Source: Eubacteriaceae bacterium (lineage in GTDB: Bacteria > Bacillota > Clostridia > Lachnospirales > Lachnospiraceae). From it: a stretch of DNA of 27,594 nucleotides. The notes beneath the pieces are model-generated. The model saw nothing but the letters and a program-made list of their open reading frames with translations. It made no database searches and had not been told where the DNA came from. Position 1 is the stretch's first letter. Every line of letters begins with the position of its first letter. The position numbers and the translations under genes were made by a program. The stretch lies in NCBI GenBank assembly GCA_902363805.1, contig CABJBF010000009.1:1-27594 (forward strand), given 5' to 3'. Positions 1 through 6,703 of this stretch are shown one piece after another.

Positions 1-78
1 GTCAAGCTACAGAAAACAAATCAAAAGTCCATAGTATCTGAATTGTATTGAACCACGATATTAAAAGAAAGGAAATAT

Positions 79-261
79 GTGATAATTAACTTCCTAATTA
101 TCATACAAGACATAACTATGAAAGAATATCAACATCTAATAGGTAAAATTATTATTGCGATTGCAATTATAGTTGCCGCAATCATTATAGCGGGTGCTAT
201 CGAGGGTGCAGGAGCAAATATCCAAAGTGGTCTGTGGAAGTTAAGAGATGCACTACGATAA
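79..261 (+). CDS. small single-span membrane protein, unknown function
   Basis: A 60-codon frame starting with GTG, 5 nt after the AAAGGAAA-like site at 67-73. An in-frame ATG at 118 gives a 47-residue form but has no visible ribosome binding site. The product is dominated by one strongly hydrophobic segment (Ile/Ala/Val rich, about residues 22-44 of the long form) with a short charged tail ending KLRDALR, so a one-pass membrane peptide is plausible. An 8-bp inverted repeat (81-88 with 95-102) lies just after the GTG and could affect initiation. It sits at the right end of the upstream accessory DNA, before the arm-like repeats and the first tuf fragment, so it is probably cargo of that element. 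No family recognised; it could also be a chance frame. Confidence 0.4.
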   Translation: MIINFLIIIQDITMKEYQHLIGKIIIAIAIIVAAIIIAGAIEGAGANIQSGLWKLRDALR

Positions 262-297
262 TTCAAGTTTGTATTAGTAAAGGAAGATGAAGTACCT

Positions 298-318
298 ACG
301 GTGCCAAAACGGTGCCAA
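298..318 (+). repeat. tandem 11-bp direct repeat, candidate recombinase arm site
   Basis: ACGGTGCCAA occurs at 298-307 and again at 309-318, an 11-bp period. It lies 123 nt before the first tuf 3' fragment. A different but similarly built 11-bp tandem repeat lies 122 nt before the second fragment. Short direct repeats at a fixed distance from a crossover core are typical of the arm-type binding sites of tyrosine recombinases. That role is inferred. Confidence 0.5.
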
Positions 319-420
319 GAACTTAGGCAAATAAAAATACAGTATGCAAAAACAGCAGTTTTCTGCAGATTTTGCCACCTAAAAGCATAGAAAATATGCA
401 GAAATACGGTATTCAAATAT

Positions 421-474
421 CGTGAAGGTGGTAGAACAGTAGGTTCAGGTAAGGTTGCTACAATTGTTGAATAA
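421..474 (+). pseudogene. tuf: 3' fragment of tuf (EF-Tu C-terminus), candidate att site
   Basis: Eighteen codons reading REGGRTVGSGKVATIVE then stop, which is the conserved C-terminus of elongation factor Tu. There is no EF-Tu coding sequence upstream in the window; the preceding 420 bp are unrelated. A second copy lies at 3649-3702. The first 45 nt are identical; one base then differs (GTT Val here, ATT Ile there), followed by ten more identical bases. Such a partial gene end is what remains when an integrative element recombines into the 3' end of a gene and carries a replacement end with it. It is not expected to make protein. Confidence 0.85.
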
Positions 475-510
475 TTAACGTTATCAATGAATAGAGCGCA
501 AGCTCACTAT

Positions 511-563
511 AAATAAAGAAGACCACGGTCGTGTTTACACGAAACCGTGGTTTTCTTTTATTT
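511..563 (+). terminator. intrinsic terminator after first tuf fragment
   Basis: CCACGGT (523-529) pairs with ACCGTGG (544-550). CGTG/CACG pairs inside it, and A-rich and T-rich flanks (511-522, 551-563) extend the stem and give the U tract. The sequence differs from the terminator after the second tuf copy, which suggests it came in with the element rather than being the native tuf terminator. Confidence 0.8.
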
Positions 564-597
564 ATTTTCAACACTACTTAATTTTTACCCAACCATA

Positions 598-622
598 TTG
601 AACCTAAGCGACACTATATAAT
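598..622 (+). promoter_or_regulatory. weak candidate promoter for the sigma-like gene
   Basis: A perfect TATAAT at 617-622 lies 45 nt before the GTG start at 668. The nearest -35-like word, TTGAAC at 598-603, is only 13 nt away, too short for a normal housekeeping promoter. Either the -35 is poor or another factor is used. The rest of 475-667 holds only the terminator. Confidence 0.3.
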
Positions 623-667
623 TGAAAAACAAAAAAGTGCACGTTTGTTTATCATAGGAGGTTAATA

Positions 668-2284
668 GTGAATAAGGCGGATGCAGACAGATTAATAATT
701 AAATATCAGCCGAAGGTTTTGGGATTTGCAATGTCCAAAGTTAGAAATATATCAGATGCAGAAGAATTGGCTTCAAATATTATATTTGAGCTTTATAAAT
801 CATTTCTAAAATCGGAGAATATAGTAAATATCGATGGATATGTATATAGAATAGCAAGCAACGTTTATGCAAAATATGTTGATAATGAAGTTAGAAATAA
901 GCATATAGACATTCTTCAGGTGGTATGTCCAATGAATGAAAGCGGATATGAAAGTTTAGAAGATGAGGAAGTATACAATAACTTGAGAAAACAAATCAGT
1001 AGGCTATCTAATCGGCAGAGGGCAATTACATATATGAAGTATTATAAAGATATGTCTGTTACTGATATTGCAAATCAGTTGGGGATTTCTGTTGGGACTG
1101 TTAAATGGCATTTGTCTGATATCCGAAATGGATTGAAGGAGGAAATCAAAATGGTAAAGAGTAATAATTTAAGTGTGAATCCAATATATTTTAATGATAT
1201 GGGGCACAGTGGCACTCCCGGAAAAACTGGGGATACAATGGATATGTTTGACTCAAGATTGAAACAAAACATTGCATGGAGTTGCTATTATGAATCAAAA
1301 ACAATGACAGATATAGCAAAGGACTTAGAAGTTCCGGTAGCTTATATTGAAGGTGAGTTGAAAAAACTTGTTGAGTGGGGATATATTGACCAGGTAGACA
1401 ATTCAAAGAATCCAAAGTATCTGACAAATATGTTTATTACAGATGATAGGGAAGATTTTTCTGATAATATTGAAATTAAAAAAAATGCTGCTAAGTTTTT
1501 GGTTGATAATCTATATAAAGATTTATTTGAAAAGTTTGATAAAGCAGAAGACAATTGGGGAATGATTTGTCCGGATAATGATAAGAATTATTTGAAATAT
1601 AATCTTGTAATGATGACTCCTAGCAGTATAGGAAGTGATTGGCAGAATTGGGAAGATTTTGCAGTGAAGAGACCAGATGGAGGTTATTTTATTGCATATG
1701 CAACTGTTACAGATGACTGTACAAAGAAAATTAATGATTACAAATACGCAGGATGTGGATACATGTTAGATCAGGTTTGGAAAGATGCTAAATGTGTTCT
1801 ACAGAGCAAACAGTATAATTGTATGTATAGTGACAGAGAAATTAGTTGGCGGAGTAACAGGTATGAGGACTGGCAGGATTTGTATTCATTCTTATCTAAT
1901 GATTGTAACAAAGATAAAATAAGTCTTGAAAGTTTTTCGAACTTGTTAAAAAAAGGCTATGTGGCAGACGATGAAAGTCAGGTTACTGTTATAAAAACCA
2001 ATAAAGCTAATTTGGGTGAAGCATTAGATTCTTTTGTAAGTGAGCATTTTGCTATTCCCGACAAAGTAATTAAAGAGAGTAAAAAGGTTGATGAAAGATT
2101 ATATGCAGCAAATAAAATGAAATACCCAAAGCATCTTGAAGGATTGGTAAAATACAACAATAGCAATTCATTCACGTGGGCAGAAATGATTCCGTTTGTT
2201 ATAGAAATATTGTTAGAAGAAGGTATCTTAAAGCCATTGACTGCTAAACAGAAAAAAGGCTGTTTTCTCGGTGGTTATGATTAG
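668..2284 (+). CDS. sigma-70/ECF-like sigma factor with long C-terminal extension
   Basis: A 538-residue protein. Residues ~10-75 resemble sigma region 2 (DAEELASNIIFELYKSF, then DGYVYRIASNVYAKY). Residues ~105-155 form a clear region 4 helix-turn-helix (LSNRQRAITYMKYYKDMS, then DIANQLGISVGTVKWHL). A second helix-turn-helix-like segment follows at ~210-242 (MTDIAKDLEVPVAYIEGEL), then ~295 residues I do not recognise, rich in Trp, Tyr and Asp. ECF factors are usually ~160-200 residues, so this is about three times normal length. Start choice: AGGAGG at 656-661, 6 nt before GTG. Inside the gene, AAGGAGG at 1136-1142 stands 8 nt before the in-frame ATG at 1151 (Met162), exactly after the sigma module, so the C-terminal part may also be made alone. 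Probably controls cargo or host genes by promoter recognition; targets unknown. Confidence 0.8.
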   Translation: MNKADADRLIIKYQPKVLGFAMSKVRNISDAEELASNIIFELYKSFLKSENIVNIDGYVYRIASNVYAKYVDNEVRNKHIDILQVVCPMNESGYESLEDEEVYNNLRKQISRLSNRQRAITYMKYYKDMSVTDIANQLGISVGTVKWHLSDIRNGLKEEIKMVKSNNLSVNPIYFNDMGHSGTPGKTGDTMDMFDSRLKQNIAWSCYYESKTMTDIAKDLEVPVAYIEGELKKLVEWGYIDQVDNSKNPKYLTNMFITDDREDFSDNIEIKKNAAKFLVDNLYKDLFEKFDKAEDNWGMICPDNDKNYLKYNLVMMTPSSIGSDWQNWEDFAVKRPDGGYFIAYATVTDDCTKKINDYKYAGCGYMLDQVWKDAKCVLQSKQYNCMYSDREISWRSNRYEDWQDLYSFLSNDCNKDKISLESFSNLLKKGYVADDESQVTVIKTNKANLGEALDSFVSEHFAIPDKVIKESKKVDERLYAANKMKYPKHLEGLVKYNNSNSFTWAEMIPFVIEILLEEGILKPLTAKQKKGCFLGGYD

Positions 2285-2354
2285 AGAATGAGCAACGATC
2301 AACTATAATCTTGAATTTGGTAAACAATCATGTTAATATAATCATACAATGTAA

Positions 2355-2428
2355 GTGTAACAAGTGTTGCACATGTGGGCTGGTCGGAAGACCCAGGTCC
2401 AACCTAATCGGCGGGGAGGCTCCCCGCC
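2355..2428 (+). ncRNA. three-hairpin segment before rhuM, candidate small RNA or leader
   Basis: Three stems in 74 nt of intergenic DNA. GTGTAAC (2355-2361) pairs with GTTGCAC (2366-2372). GGTC (2382-2385) pairs with GACC (2390-2393) around a GGAA tetraloop. GGCGGGG (2410-2416) pairs with CCCCGCC (2422-2428), followed by ATTTATTGTATT. The last stem could terminate the sigma-like transcript or act as an attenuator before rhuM, whose ribosome site begins 15 nt later. The G+C-rich third stem stands out in AT-rich surroundings. No known RNA family recognised. Confidence 0.45.
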
Positions 2429-2455
2429 ATTTATTGTATTAGAGGAGTTTGACAA

Positions 2456-3469
2456 ATGAAAGAATTTCCATTTTTACTTTATAAAACAGAAAAGGAAGAT
2501 ATTTCCATTAATGCTTTAATTAAAGATGATTCAATTTGGTTGACGCAGAAAGCAATGGCGGAATTGTTTGGAATAGATAAATCAGGCATTAGTCGTCATC
2601 TTGCGAATATTTTTGAAACAGGTGAATTGGATGAAGAAGTGGTTGTTGCAAAAATTGCAACAACCACTCAACATGGAGCAATAGAGGGAAAAACCCAATC
2701 TAATTCTACTAATTTTTATAATTTAGATGCAATCATTTCCGTAGGCTACAGAGTGAATTCTATTCGAGCTACTCATTTTCGTATTTGGGCAACAAACGTT
2801 TTAAAGGAGTATATGACAAAAGGATTTGTGCTGGATGATGAACGATTAAAACAGGGAAAGACTGCATTTGGTAAAGATTATTTTAAAGAATTACTCGAAA
2901 GAGTTCGTTCTATTCGTGCGAGCGAAAGAAGAATCTGGCAACAGATTACGGATGTTTTTGCTGAGTGTAGCATTGATTATGATAAAAATGCGGAGATTAC
3001 ACATCAGTTTTATGCAATGGTGCAGAATAAATTCCATTATGCAATTTCGGGACAGACAGCAGCAGAAATTGTTTATTATAGTGCAGACCATACAAAGAAT
3101 CATATGGGGCTTACTACATGGAATAATGCTCCTGATGGTCGGGTATTGAAATCAGATGTAACTATTGCAAAAAACTATTTGGATGAAAAGCAAATTCGTA
3201 GTTTGGAGCGTGCGGTGACAGGTTATTTTGACTACATAGAAGATTTGATTGAACGTGAAAATACATTTACGATGGAAGAATTCGCGGCAAGCATAAATGA
3301 ATTTTTGGCATTTAGAAGGTATGAGATTTTACCTGATAGGGGAAAGATTTCGAGAAAGATGGCAAATGATAAGGCTGAACAGGAATACCAGATTTTTAAT
3401 AGAACTCAAGTTATTGAATCGGATTTTGACAGGGAAGTGAAGAAGATGATTCAAAAGAATGATGATTGA
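2456..3469 (+). CDS. rhuM: RhuM family protein
   Basis: A 337-residue protein of the family named after Salmonella RhuM, found widely on genomic islands and in phage-defence or toxin-like neighbourhoods; its biochemical activity is not established. Visible family features: an N-terminal helix-turn-helix-like segment at ~28-52 (WLTQKAMAELFGIDKSGISR), the conserved block at 88-113 (YNLDAIISVGYRVNS, then FRIWAT), and a central block at ~200-221 (QTAAEIVYYSADHTKNHMGL). Length is normal and the frame is intact. Start: ATG preceded by AGAGGAG at 2441-2447. It lies 171 nt after the sigma-like gene in the same orientation, inside the tuf-flanked segment, so it is likely cargo. Family assignment is confident, function is not. 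Confidence 0.88.
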   Translation: MKEFPFLLYKTEKEDISINALIKDDSIWLTQKAMAELFGIDKSGISRHLANIFETGELDEEVVVAKIATTTQHGAIEGKTQSNSTNFYNLDAIISVGYRVNSIRATHFRIWATNVLKEYMTKGFVLDDERLKQGKTAFGKDYFKELLERVRSIRASERRIWQQITDVFAECSIDYDKNAEITHQFYAMVQNKFHYAISGQTAAEIVYYSADHTKNHMGLTTWNNAPDGRVLKSDVTIAKNYLDEKQIRSLERAVTGYFDYIEDLIERENTFTMEEFAASINEFLAFRRYEILPDRGKISRKMANDKAEQEYQIFNRTQVIESDFDREVKKMIQKNDD

Positions 3470-3526
3470 AAAGGAACTATGTCATTTTAATTGTGGCGGT
3501 TAGCGTAGTTTTGTTATATACTAAAG

Positions 3527-3548
3527 GTGTCGTCAAAGTGTCGTCAAA
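3527..3548 (+). repeat. tandem 11-bp direct repeat, candidate recombinase arm site
   Basis: GTGTCGTCAAA occurs at 3527-3537 and again, without a gap, at 3538-3548. A partial inverted copy (TGACG, ~3570) follows, and an AT palindrome, TTTTCGAAAA, lies just after the repeats. The pair is 122 nt before the second tuf fragment and matches in position, not in sequence, the repeat at 298-318. Apart from this, 3470-3648 has nothing I can call. Confidence 0.5.
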
Positions 3549-3648
3549 TTTTTCGAAAACTAAAAATAGTGACGATATAAGATATAGAAAAAGCCTATAA
3601 ACAGGCGATTTGATAAGCCGAAAATTAAGAAAAAAAGTCAATAAGCTC

Positions 3649-3702
3649 CGTGAAGGTGGTAGAACAGTAGGTTCAGGTAAGGTTGCTACAATTATTGAAT
3701 AA
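3649..3702 (+). pseudogene. tuf: 3' fragment of tuf (EF-Tu C-terminus), candidate att site
   Basis: Second copy of the EF-Tu C-terminal codons, REGGRTVGSGKVATIIE then stop. The sequence before 3649 does not continue into EF-Tu: it diverges completely from the first copy and is not similar to the protein. If elements inserted serially into tuf, this copy is the original chromosomal 3' end, followed by the native terminator. Confidence 0.85.
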
Positions 3703-3723
3703 TTTTCGTTTTACTAAGAGAAC

Positions 3724-3790
3724 CATAAATAAGTAAAATAAGTCCATTTGAGTGCTTGCATTCAAATGGACTTTCTTTTGCTTATTTATG
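3724..3790 (+). terminator. tuf: long terminator hairpin after second tuf fragment
   Basis: AAGTCCATTTGA (3740-3751) pairs perfectly with TCAAATGGACTT (3762-3773). An outer helix, CATAAATAAG (3724-3733) with CTTATTTATG (3781-3790), extends it, with TTTCTTTTG between the two arms. It begins 21 nt after the tuf stop codon and is the likely native tuf/str-operon terminator. Confidence 0.8.
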
Positions 3791-3929
3791 GGACGACAGT
3801 CCCGACCGAGATGAAGCGTCAGCGAAATCGAGGTGTTCTCGGAATGCCGCGAGCTTATTGATTGCAAAGCAATCAATAAGAGAGGTTGATGCGAAATAGT
3901 AGGCATTCCCGAAATTTTCGGGGATGCCT
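3790..3929 (+). repeat. cluster of palindromes, candidate structured RNA or intergenic repeat
   Basis: Several perfect or near-perfect stems follow in series. GGGAC (3790-3794) pairs with GTCCC (3799-3803). CCGAG (3806-3810) pairs with CTCGG (3838-3842). CTTATTGATTGC (3854-3865) pairs with GCAATCAATAAG (3869-3880) around an AAA loop. A 14-nt arm at 3901-3914 pairs with 3916-3929 with one wobble. GGAATGCC (3841-3848) can instead pair with GGCATTCC (3902-3909), which excludes the last hairpin. No open frame fits. It could be a small RNA, a miniature repeat or a remnant of the neighbouring insertion. Confidence 0.5.
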
Positions 3930-4126
3930 AAATATTTTGGATAATTAGATTAGTATCATTAAATTAAAGTCGGTAATTTATCCACTAACAGAGGGCAAGT
4001 TCCCAAGATTTTTTTTATTTTCATTCATTTTATTGCTCCTATAATTTATAATATTAATTGTATATATAGAAATAAAAAACATATACACGCAAATCGGGGA
4101 TAGCAATGATTGACAAAACATTTTAT

Positions 4127-4134
4127 GCTATAAT
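4127..4134 (+). promoter_or_regulatory. extended -10 promoter for the glycosylase gene
   Basis: TGCTATAAT at 4126-4134 is a consensus -10 hexamer with the upstream TGn element, 34 nt before the ATG at 4169. A TTGACA at 4110-4115 is present but only 13 nt upstream, so the extended -10 probably does most of the work. The stretch 3930-4125 otherwise shows only AT-rich DNA with a T8 run near 4009-4016. Confidence 0.5.
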
Positions 4135-4168
4135 AAATGATAATTAAAATAAAAAGAAAGAAGACATT

Positions 4169-4645
4169 ATGATTACACATCCAATTGAACCAATATATAA
4201 TCAAAAATCAAAAATTTTAATATTAGGTAGCTTTCCATCTGTTAAATCCAGAGAAGAAGGATTCTTTTACGGACATCCACAGAATAGATTTTGGAAAGTA
4301 TTAGCTGCCATATTTAATGAAAATATACCACAAACAATTCAGGAGAAAAAAGAATTTTTGCTTAATAATAAAGTGGCAGTGTGGGATGTAATTCATTCAT
4401 GTGAAATTACAGGGTCTTCTGATAGTAGCATTAAAAATGTTGAAGTGAATGATTTGACAAGAATATTAAATACAGCAGATATAAAACAGATATTTGTTAA
4501 TGGAAAGAAAGCGTATTCACTTTATAACAAATATATGAAACAGATAGTGATGAAAGAAGCAATATGCCTTCCATCCACAAGCCCTGCAAATGCTGCATGG
4601 AATATAGACAGACTTGCTGAAGCATGGAAGATTATAAATGAGTGA
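4169..4645 (+). CDS. DNA-deoxyinosine glycosylase, uracil-DNA glycosylase superfamily
   Basis: A 158-residue protein of the uracil-DNA glycosylase superfamily, closest to the family 6 (hypoxanthine-DNA glycosylase) pattern. These enzymes remove deaminated adenine, and sometimes uracil, from DNA to start base-excision repair in the cytosol. Motifs seen: ILGSFPS at 18-24, GHPQNRFW at 35-42 with Asn39 at the family's proposed catalytic position, and LPSTSPAN at 134-141, which matches the minor-groove intercalation loop. Length is normal for the family. ATG is preceded by AAAGAAAGAAG, a modest ribosome site. It lies between the tuf terminator and the phosphopantetheinyl transferase gene, with its own promoter. 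Substrate preference is known of the family, not seen here. Confidence 0.88.
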   Translation: MITHPIEPIYNQKSKILILGSFPSVKSREEGFFYGHPQNRFWKVLAAIFNENIPQTIQEKKEFLLNNKVAVWDVIHSCEITGSSDSSIKNVEVNDLTRILNTADIKQIFVNGKKAYSLYNKYMKQIVMKEAICLPSTSPANAAWNIDRLAEAWKIINE

Positions 4646-4770
4646 TTAAATAAGAAATATATATAGCAATAATTAGAATAGAAAGATAGCAAAATATAAT
4701 TTATAAAATAATTAGAATTTGAACAAAACAATAATAAACATATAACTTGCAAAAGGGAGTAAATAATTTT

Positions 4771-5421
4771 ATGAAAATATATTACTATAATGTAGAAAAA
4801 TTATCTGATAAATCAGTATATTCAAAATATTATGAAATGATGGATGAAGATAGGAAAAATAAAATAGATAGAATAAATCAGGAAGATAAAAAAATGCAAA
4901 GTCTTGCAGCTGGAATTCTTATACAGCATATAAGAAAAACTGAAAAAGAAGACAGTAAGATATTAATTGACAAATATAACAAGCCTTCATTTGAAGATGG
5001 TAAAATTAAATTTAACATATCACATTCAAATAAGTATGCAGTAGCTGTTGTTTCTGATTATGAAATAGGGATAGATACTGAAGATGTTAAAAGAAAGAAT
5101 AAGTTTACTATGAAAGAAAGAAGGATTGTTAATACCTGCTTTGCTCCTAAAGAACAAAAATACATTTATGATATAGGAACAGAACAGGGAAAACTTCAGA
5201 GATTTTTTAGGGTGTGGACTATAAAAGAAGCTTATGTAAAAATGGAAGGGACAGGAATGATAAGACCATTTTATACATTTGAAGTGGATTTCGAAGAGGA
5301 AAGGCCAAAAATTATTGCAGACAAAGAGACGATGATAACTGAAATGAAAATTGGAATAAGCAATTTAGTGTCAGTATGTCATAACATAAATGATAATGAA
5401 TATACGATAGAGAAATTATAA
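4771..5421 (+). CDS. 4'-phosphopantetheinyl transferase, Sfp type
   Basis: A 216-residue enzyme that moves phosphopantetheine from CoA onto a serine of acyl or peptidyl carrier proteins, activating fatty acid, polyketide or nonribosomal peptide synthesis. Motifs from this start: NISHS at 82-86, GIDTE at 100-104 (metal ligands Asp102 and Glu104), and FRVWTIKEAYVK at 146-157 with Glu153 as the third metal ligand. A TTG at 4747 would add eight residues, but GGGAG at 4755-4759 sits 11 nt before the ATG at 4771, so that ATG is preferred. It follows the glycosylase by 125 nt in the same direction. Only this pathway-neutral gene is present, with no synthase beside it, so the carrier protein partner is unknown. 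The 3' flank to 5545 is AT-rich without a gene. Confidence 0.9.
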   Translation: MKIYYYNVEKLSDKSVYSKYYEMMDEDRKNKIDRINQEDKKMQSLAAGILIQHIRKTEKEDSKILIDKYNKPSFEDGKIKFNISHSNKYAVAVVSDYEIGIDTEDVKRKNKFTMKERRIVNTCFAPKEQKYIYDIGTEQGKLQRFFRVWTIKEAYVKMEGTGMIRPFYTFEVDFEEERPKIIADKETMITEMKIGISNLVSVCHNINDNEYTIEKL

Positions 5422-5545
5422 AATAATAGAAAATATGAAAATAGAGAAAATAAATAGCAACTAGATGGGTAATTCTTTATTGGTTATAAGAGATATTAAA
5501 CATAAATATATTATAGTAGGAAAATAATAAAGAATAGAAAATTAG

Positions 5546-5588
5546 AAAAAAGTTGAAGTAAAGATTGTTGTAATCCTAACTTCAACTT
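5546..5588 (-). terminator. intrinsic terminator of the methyltransferase gene
   Basis: On the minus strand AAGTTGAAGT (5588-5579) pairs with ACTTCAACTT (5559-5550), followed at once by a run of T residues (5549-5546 and beyond). The CDS stop is 12 nt upstream. The stem could also stop transcription arriving from the phosphopantetheinyl transferase side. Confidence 0.82.
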
Positions 5589-5599
5589 CTTTGATAAAA

Positions 5600-6460
5600 T
5601 TATTTACACCAACGACCAGAGGCTCCACAAGGAAGAACCAGACCATTGCCGCTTACAGGAACTCCAATTTCATCTGAAGTAACAGTCCCGCCGAATTTTG
5701 ATTTAACTTCAGTTGATAACATATAAGTTAAAACTGAAGGTGCAAGACCTGTAGTATATGAATTAATTAAGTAAAATAATGGATCGTCAGACAAGACTTC
5801 CGTACATAATTTTACAAAATCATAAATGGAATCTTCTATTTTCCAAATTTCACCACCAGGACCACGGCCGTAAGAAGGTGGATCCATTATGATTGCATCG
5901 TATTTGTTGCCACGACGTATTTCTCTTTTTACAAATTTAGTGCAATCATCAACTAACCAACGAATAGGTGCGTCTTTTAATCCGGAAGAAACAGCATTTT
6001 CCTTTGCCCATGTTACCATGCCTTTAGAAGCATCAACGTGAGTGACAGAAGCACCCGCATTAGCAGCAGCTAAAGTTGCACCACCGGTATAAGCAAATAA
6101 ATTTAATACTTTAATTGGTCGACCGGCATTTTTGATTTTTTCAGAACACCAATCCCAATTTGTTGCCTGTTCAGGAAATAAACCTGTATGTTTGAAACTA
6201 AATGGTTTAAGGTTGAATGTTAATTCTTTATAATTAATAGACCATTGTTCCGGTAAATCAAAGAAATCCCATTGACCACCGCCTTTTTTACTTCTATAAT
6301 AATGCCCATTTAATTTATTCCAACGTTTATCTTTCTTTGGAGTATGCCAAATGACCTGAGGATCAGGTCTAACTAATATGTAATCACCCCAACGCTCTAG
6401 TTTTTCGCCGTCTGAAGTATCAATTACTTCATAATCTTTCCAATTGTTAGCAATCCACAT
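5600..6460 (-). CDS. class I SAM-dependent methyltransferase, RlmI/COG1092-like
   Basis: A 286-residue Rossmann methyltransferase. Motif I is LNLFAYTGG at 119-127, an acidic end of strand 2 is VDASKG at 142-147, DD at 171-172 fits the adenine-contact position, and motif IV is DPPSYG at 193-198. DPPSYG together with the FAYTGG loop is typical of enzymes that methylate bases in rRNA (RlmI/RlmK group). This one lacks the N-terminal PUA domain of RlmI and instead has ~100 Trp-rich residues, so the target may differ. It is the only gene on the minus strand and is monocistronic. Start: ATG at 6458-6460; an AGGA lies rather far upstream (~14 nt), so translation may be weak. Confidence 0.85.
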   Translation of the reverse strand: MWIANNWKDYEVIDTSDGEKLERWGDYILVRPDPQVIWHTPKKDKRWNKLNGHYYRSKKGGGQWDFFDLPEQWSINYKELTFNLKPFSFKHTGLFPEQATNWDWCSEKIKNAGRPIKVLNLFAYTGGATLAAANAGASVTHVDASKGMVTWAKENAVSSGLKDAPIRWLVDDCTKFVKREIRRGNKYDAIIMDPPSYGRGPGGEIWKIEDSIYDFVKLCTEVLSDDPLFYLINSYTTGLAPSVLTYMLSTEVKSKFGGTVTSDEIGVPVSGNGLVLPCGASGRWCK

Positions 6461-6501
6461 AATTAATATAAAATCCTATCTTTAAAAATTTTAATCATTG
6501 T

Positions 6502-6531
6502 ATTATAATGACCAATGGTTATATATTACAA
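6502..6531 (-). promoter_or_regulatory. promoter for the methyltransferase gene
   Basis: Read on the minus strand, TTGTAA (6531-6526) and TATAAT (6507-6502) are 18 nt apart, and the start codon lies 41 nt further on. The 6532-6703 stretch between this promoter and the rpsJ promoter is AT-rich with no gene. Confidence 0.5.
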
Positions 6532-6703
6532 TTTGAGAAAATAAAAGTCAATAAAAGCAGAAAACTACCTATTATATATAGAAGAAAGAAATTAAAGAGT
6601 AAATTATGAGATTTAAATTTAAAAATGAATTTTGAAATGATAGTGTAGAAAAAGTATTGATAAATAGCCAAATTAAGTAAAATAAAATTTTTTGAAAAAA
6701 TGG

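Larger units (their letters stand above)
475..3702 (+). mobile_element. candidate integrase-less element in the 3' end of tuf
   Basis: The segment is bounded by two direct copies of the last 18 codons of tuf. It contains only a sigma-factor-like gene, a structured spacer and a RhuM-family gene, with no integrase, excisionase, relaxase or transposase. A left terminator (511-563) and right-end arm-like repeats (3527-3548) complete it. The DNA before 421 ends in the same arrangement of repeat then tuf fragment, so two related elements may sit in tandem. This would fit a cis-mobilizable element: att-flanked, moved by a recombinase encoded elsewhere. The exact crossover lies somewhere in the 45 identical bases. 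Element status is inferred from the repeats; no recombinase is seen here. Confidence 0.6.

Noticed and set aside
1..51. 16 codons in frame 1 ending in TGA at the window edge, possibly the end of an upstream gene
   Set aside because: Too short and without recognisable sequence; all three forward frames stop early here.
129..416. Minus-strand 95-residue frame over the first element end
   Set aside because: It runs antisense through the small membrane frame and the arm-like repeats, with no ribosome site and no family features.
3673..3906. Minus-strand 77-residue frame across the second tuf fragment and its terminator
   Set aside because: It covers hairpin arms and the reverse of tuf codons; no start signal or conserved sequence.
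3986..4020. GGGCAAGTTCCC followed by a T8 run as a terminator
   Set aside because: Only three pairs close the stem, and no gene ends nearby that would need it.
4110..4134. TTGACA with TATAAT only 13 nt apart; similar short pairs at 598-622, 19427-19452 and 23050-23075
   Set aside because: Tempting as a shared unusual promoter class, but in AT-rich DNA such pairs arise by chance, and well-spaced 17-nt promoters are present for rpsJ and rRNA.
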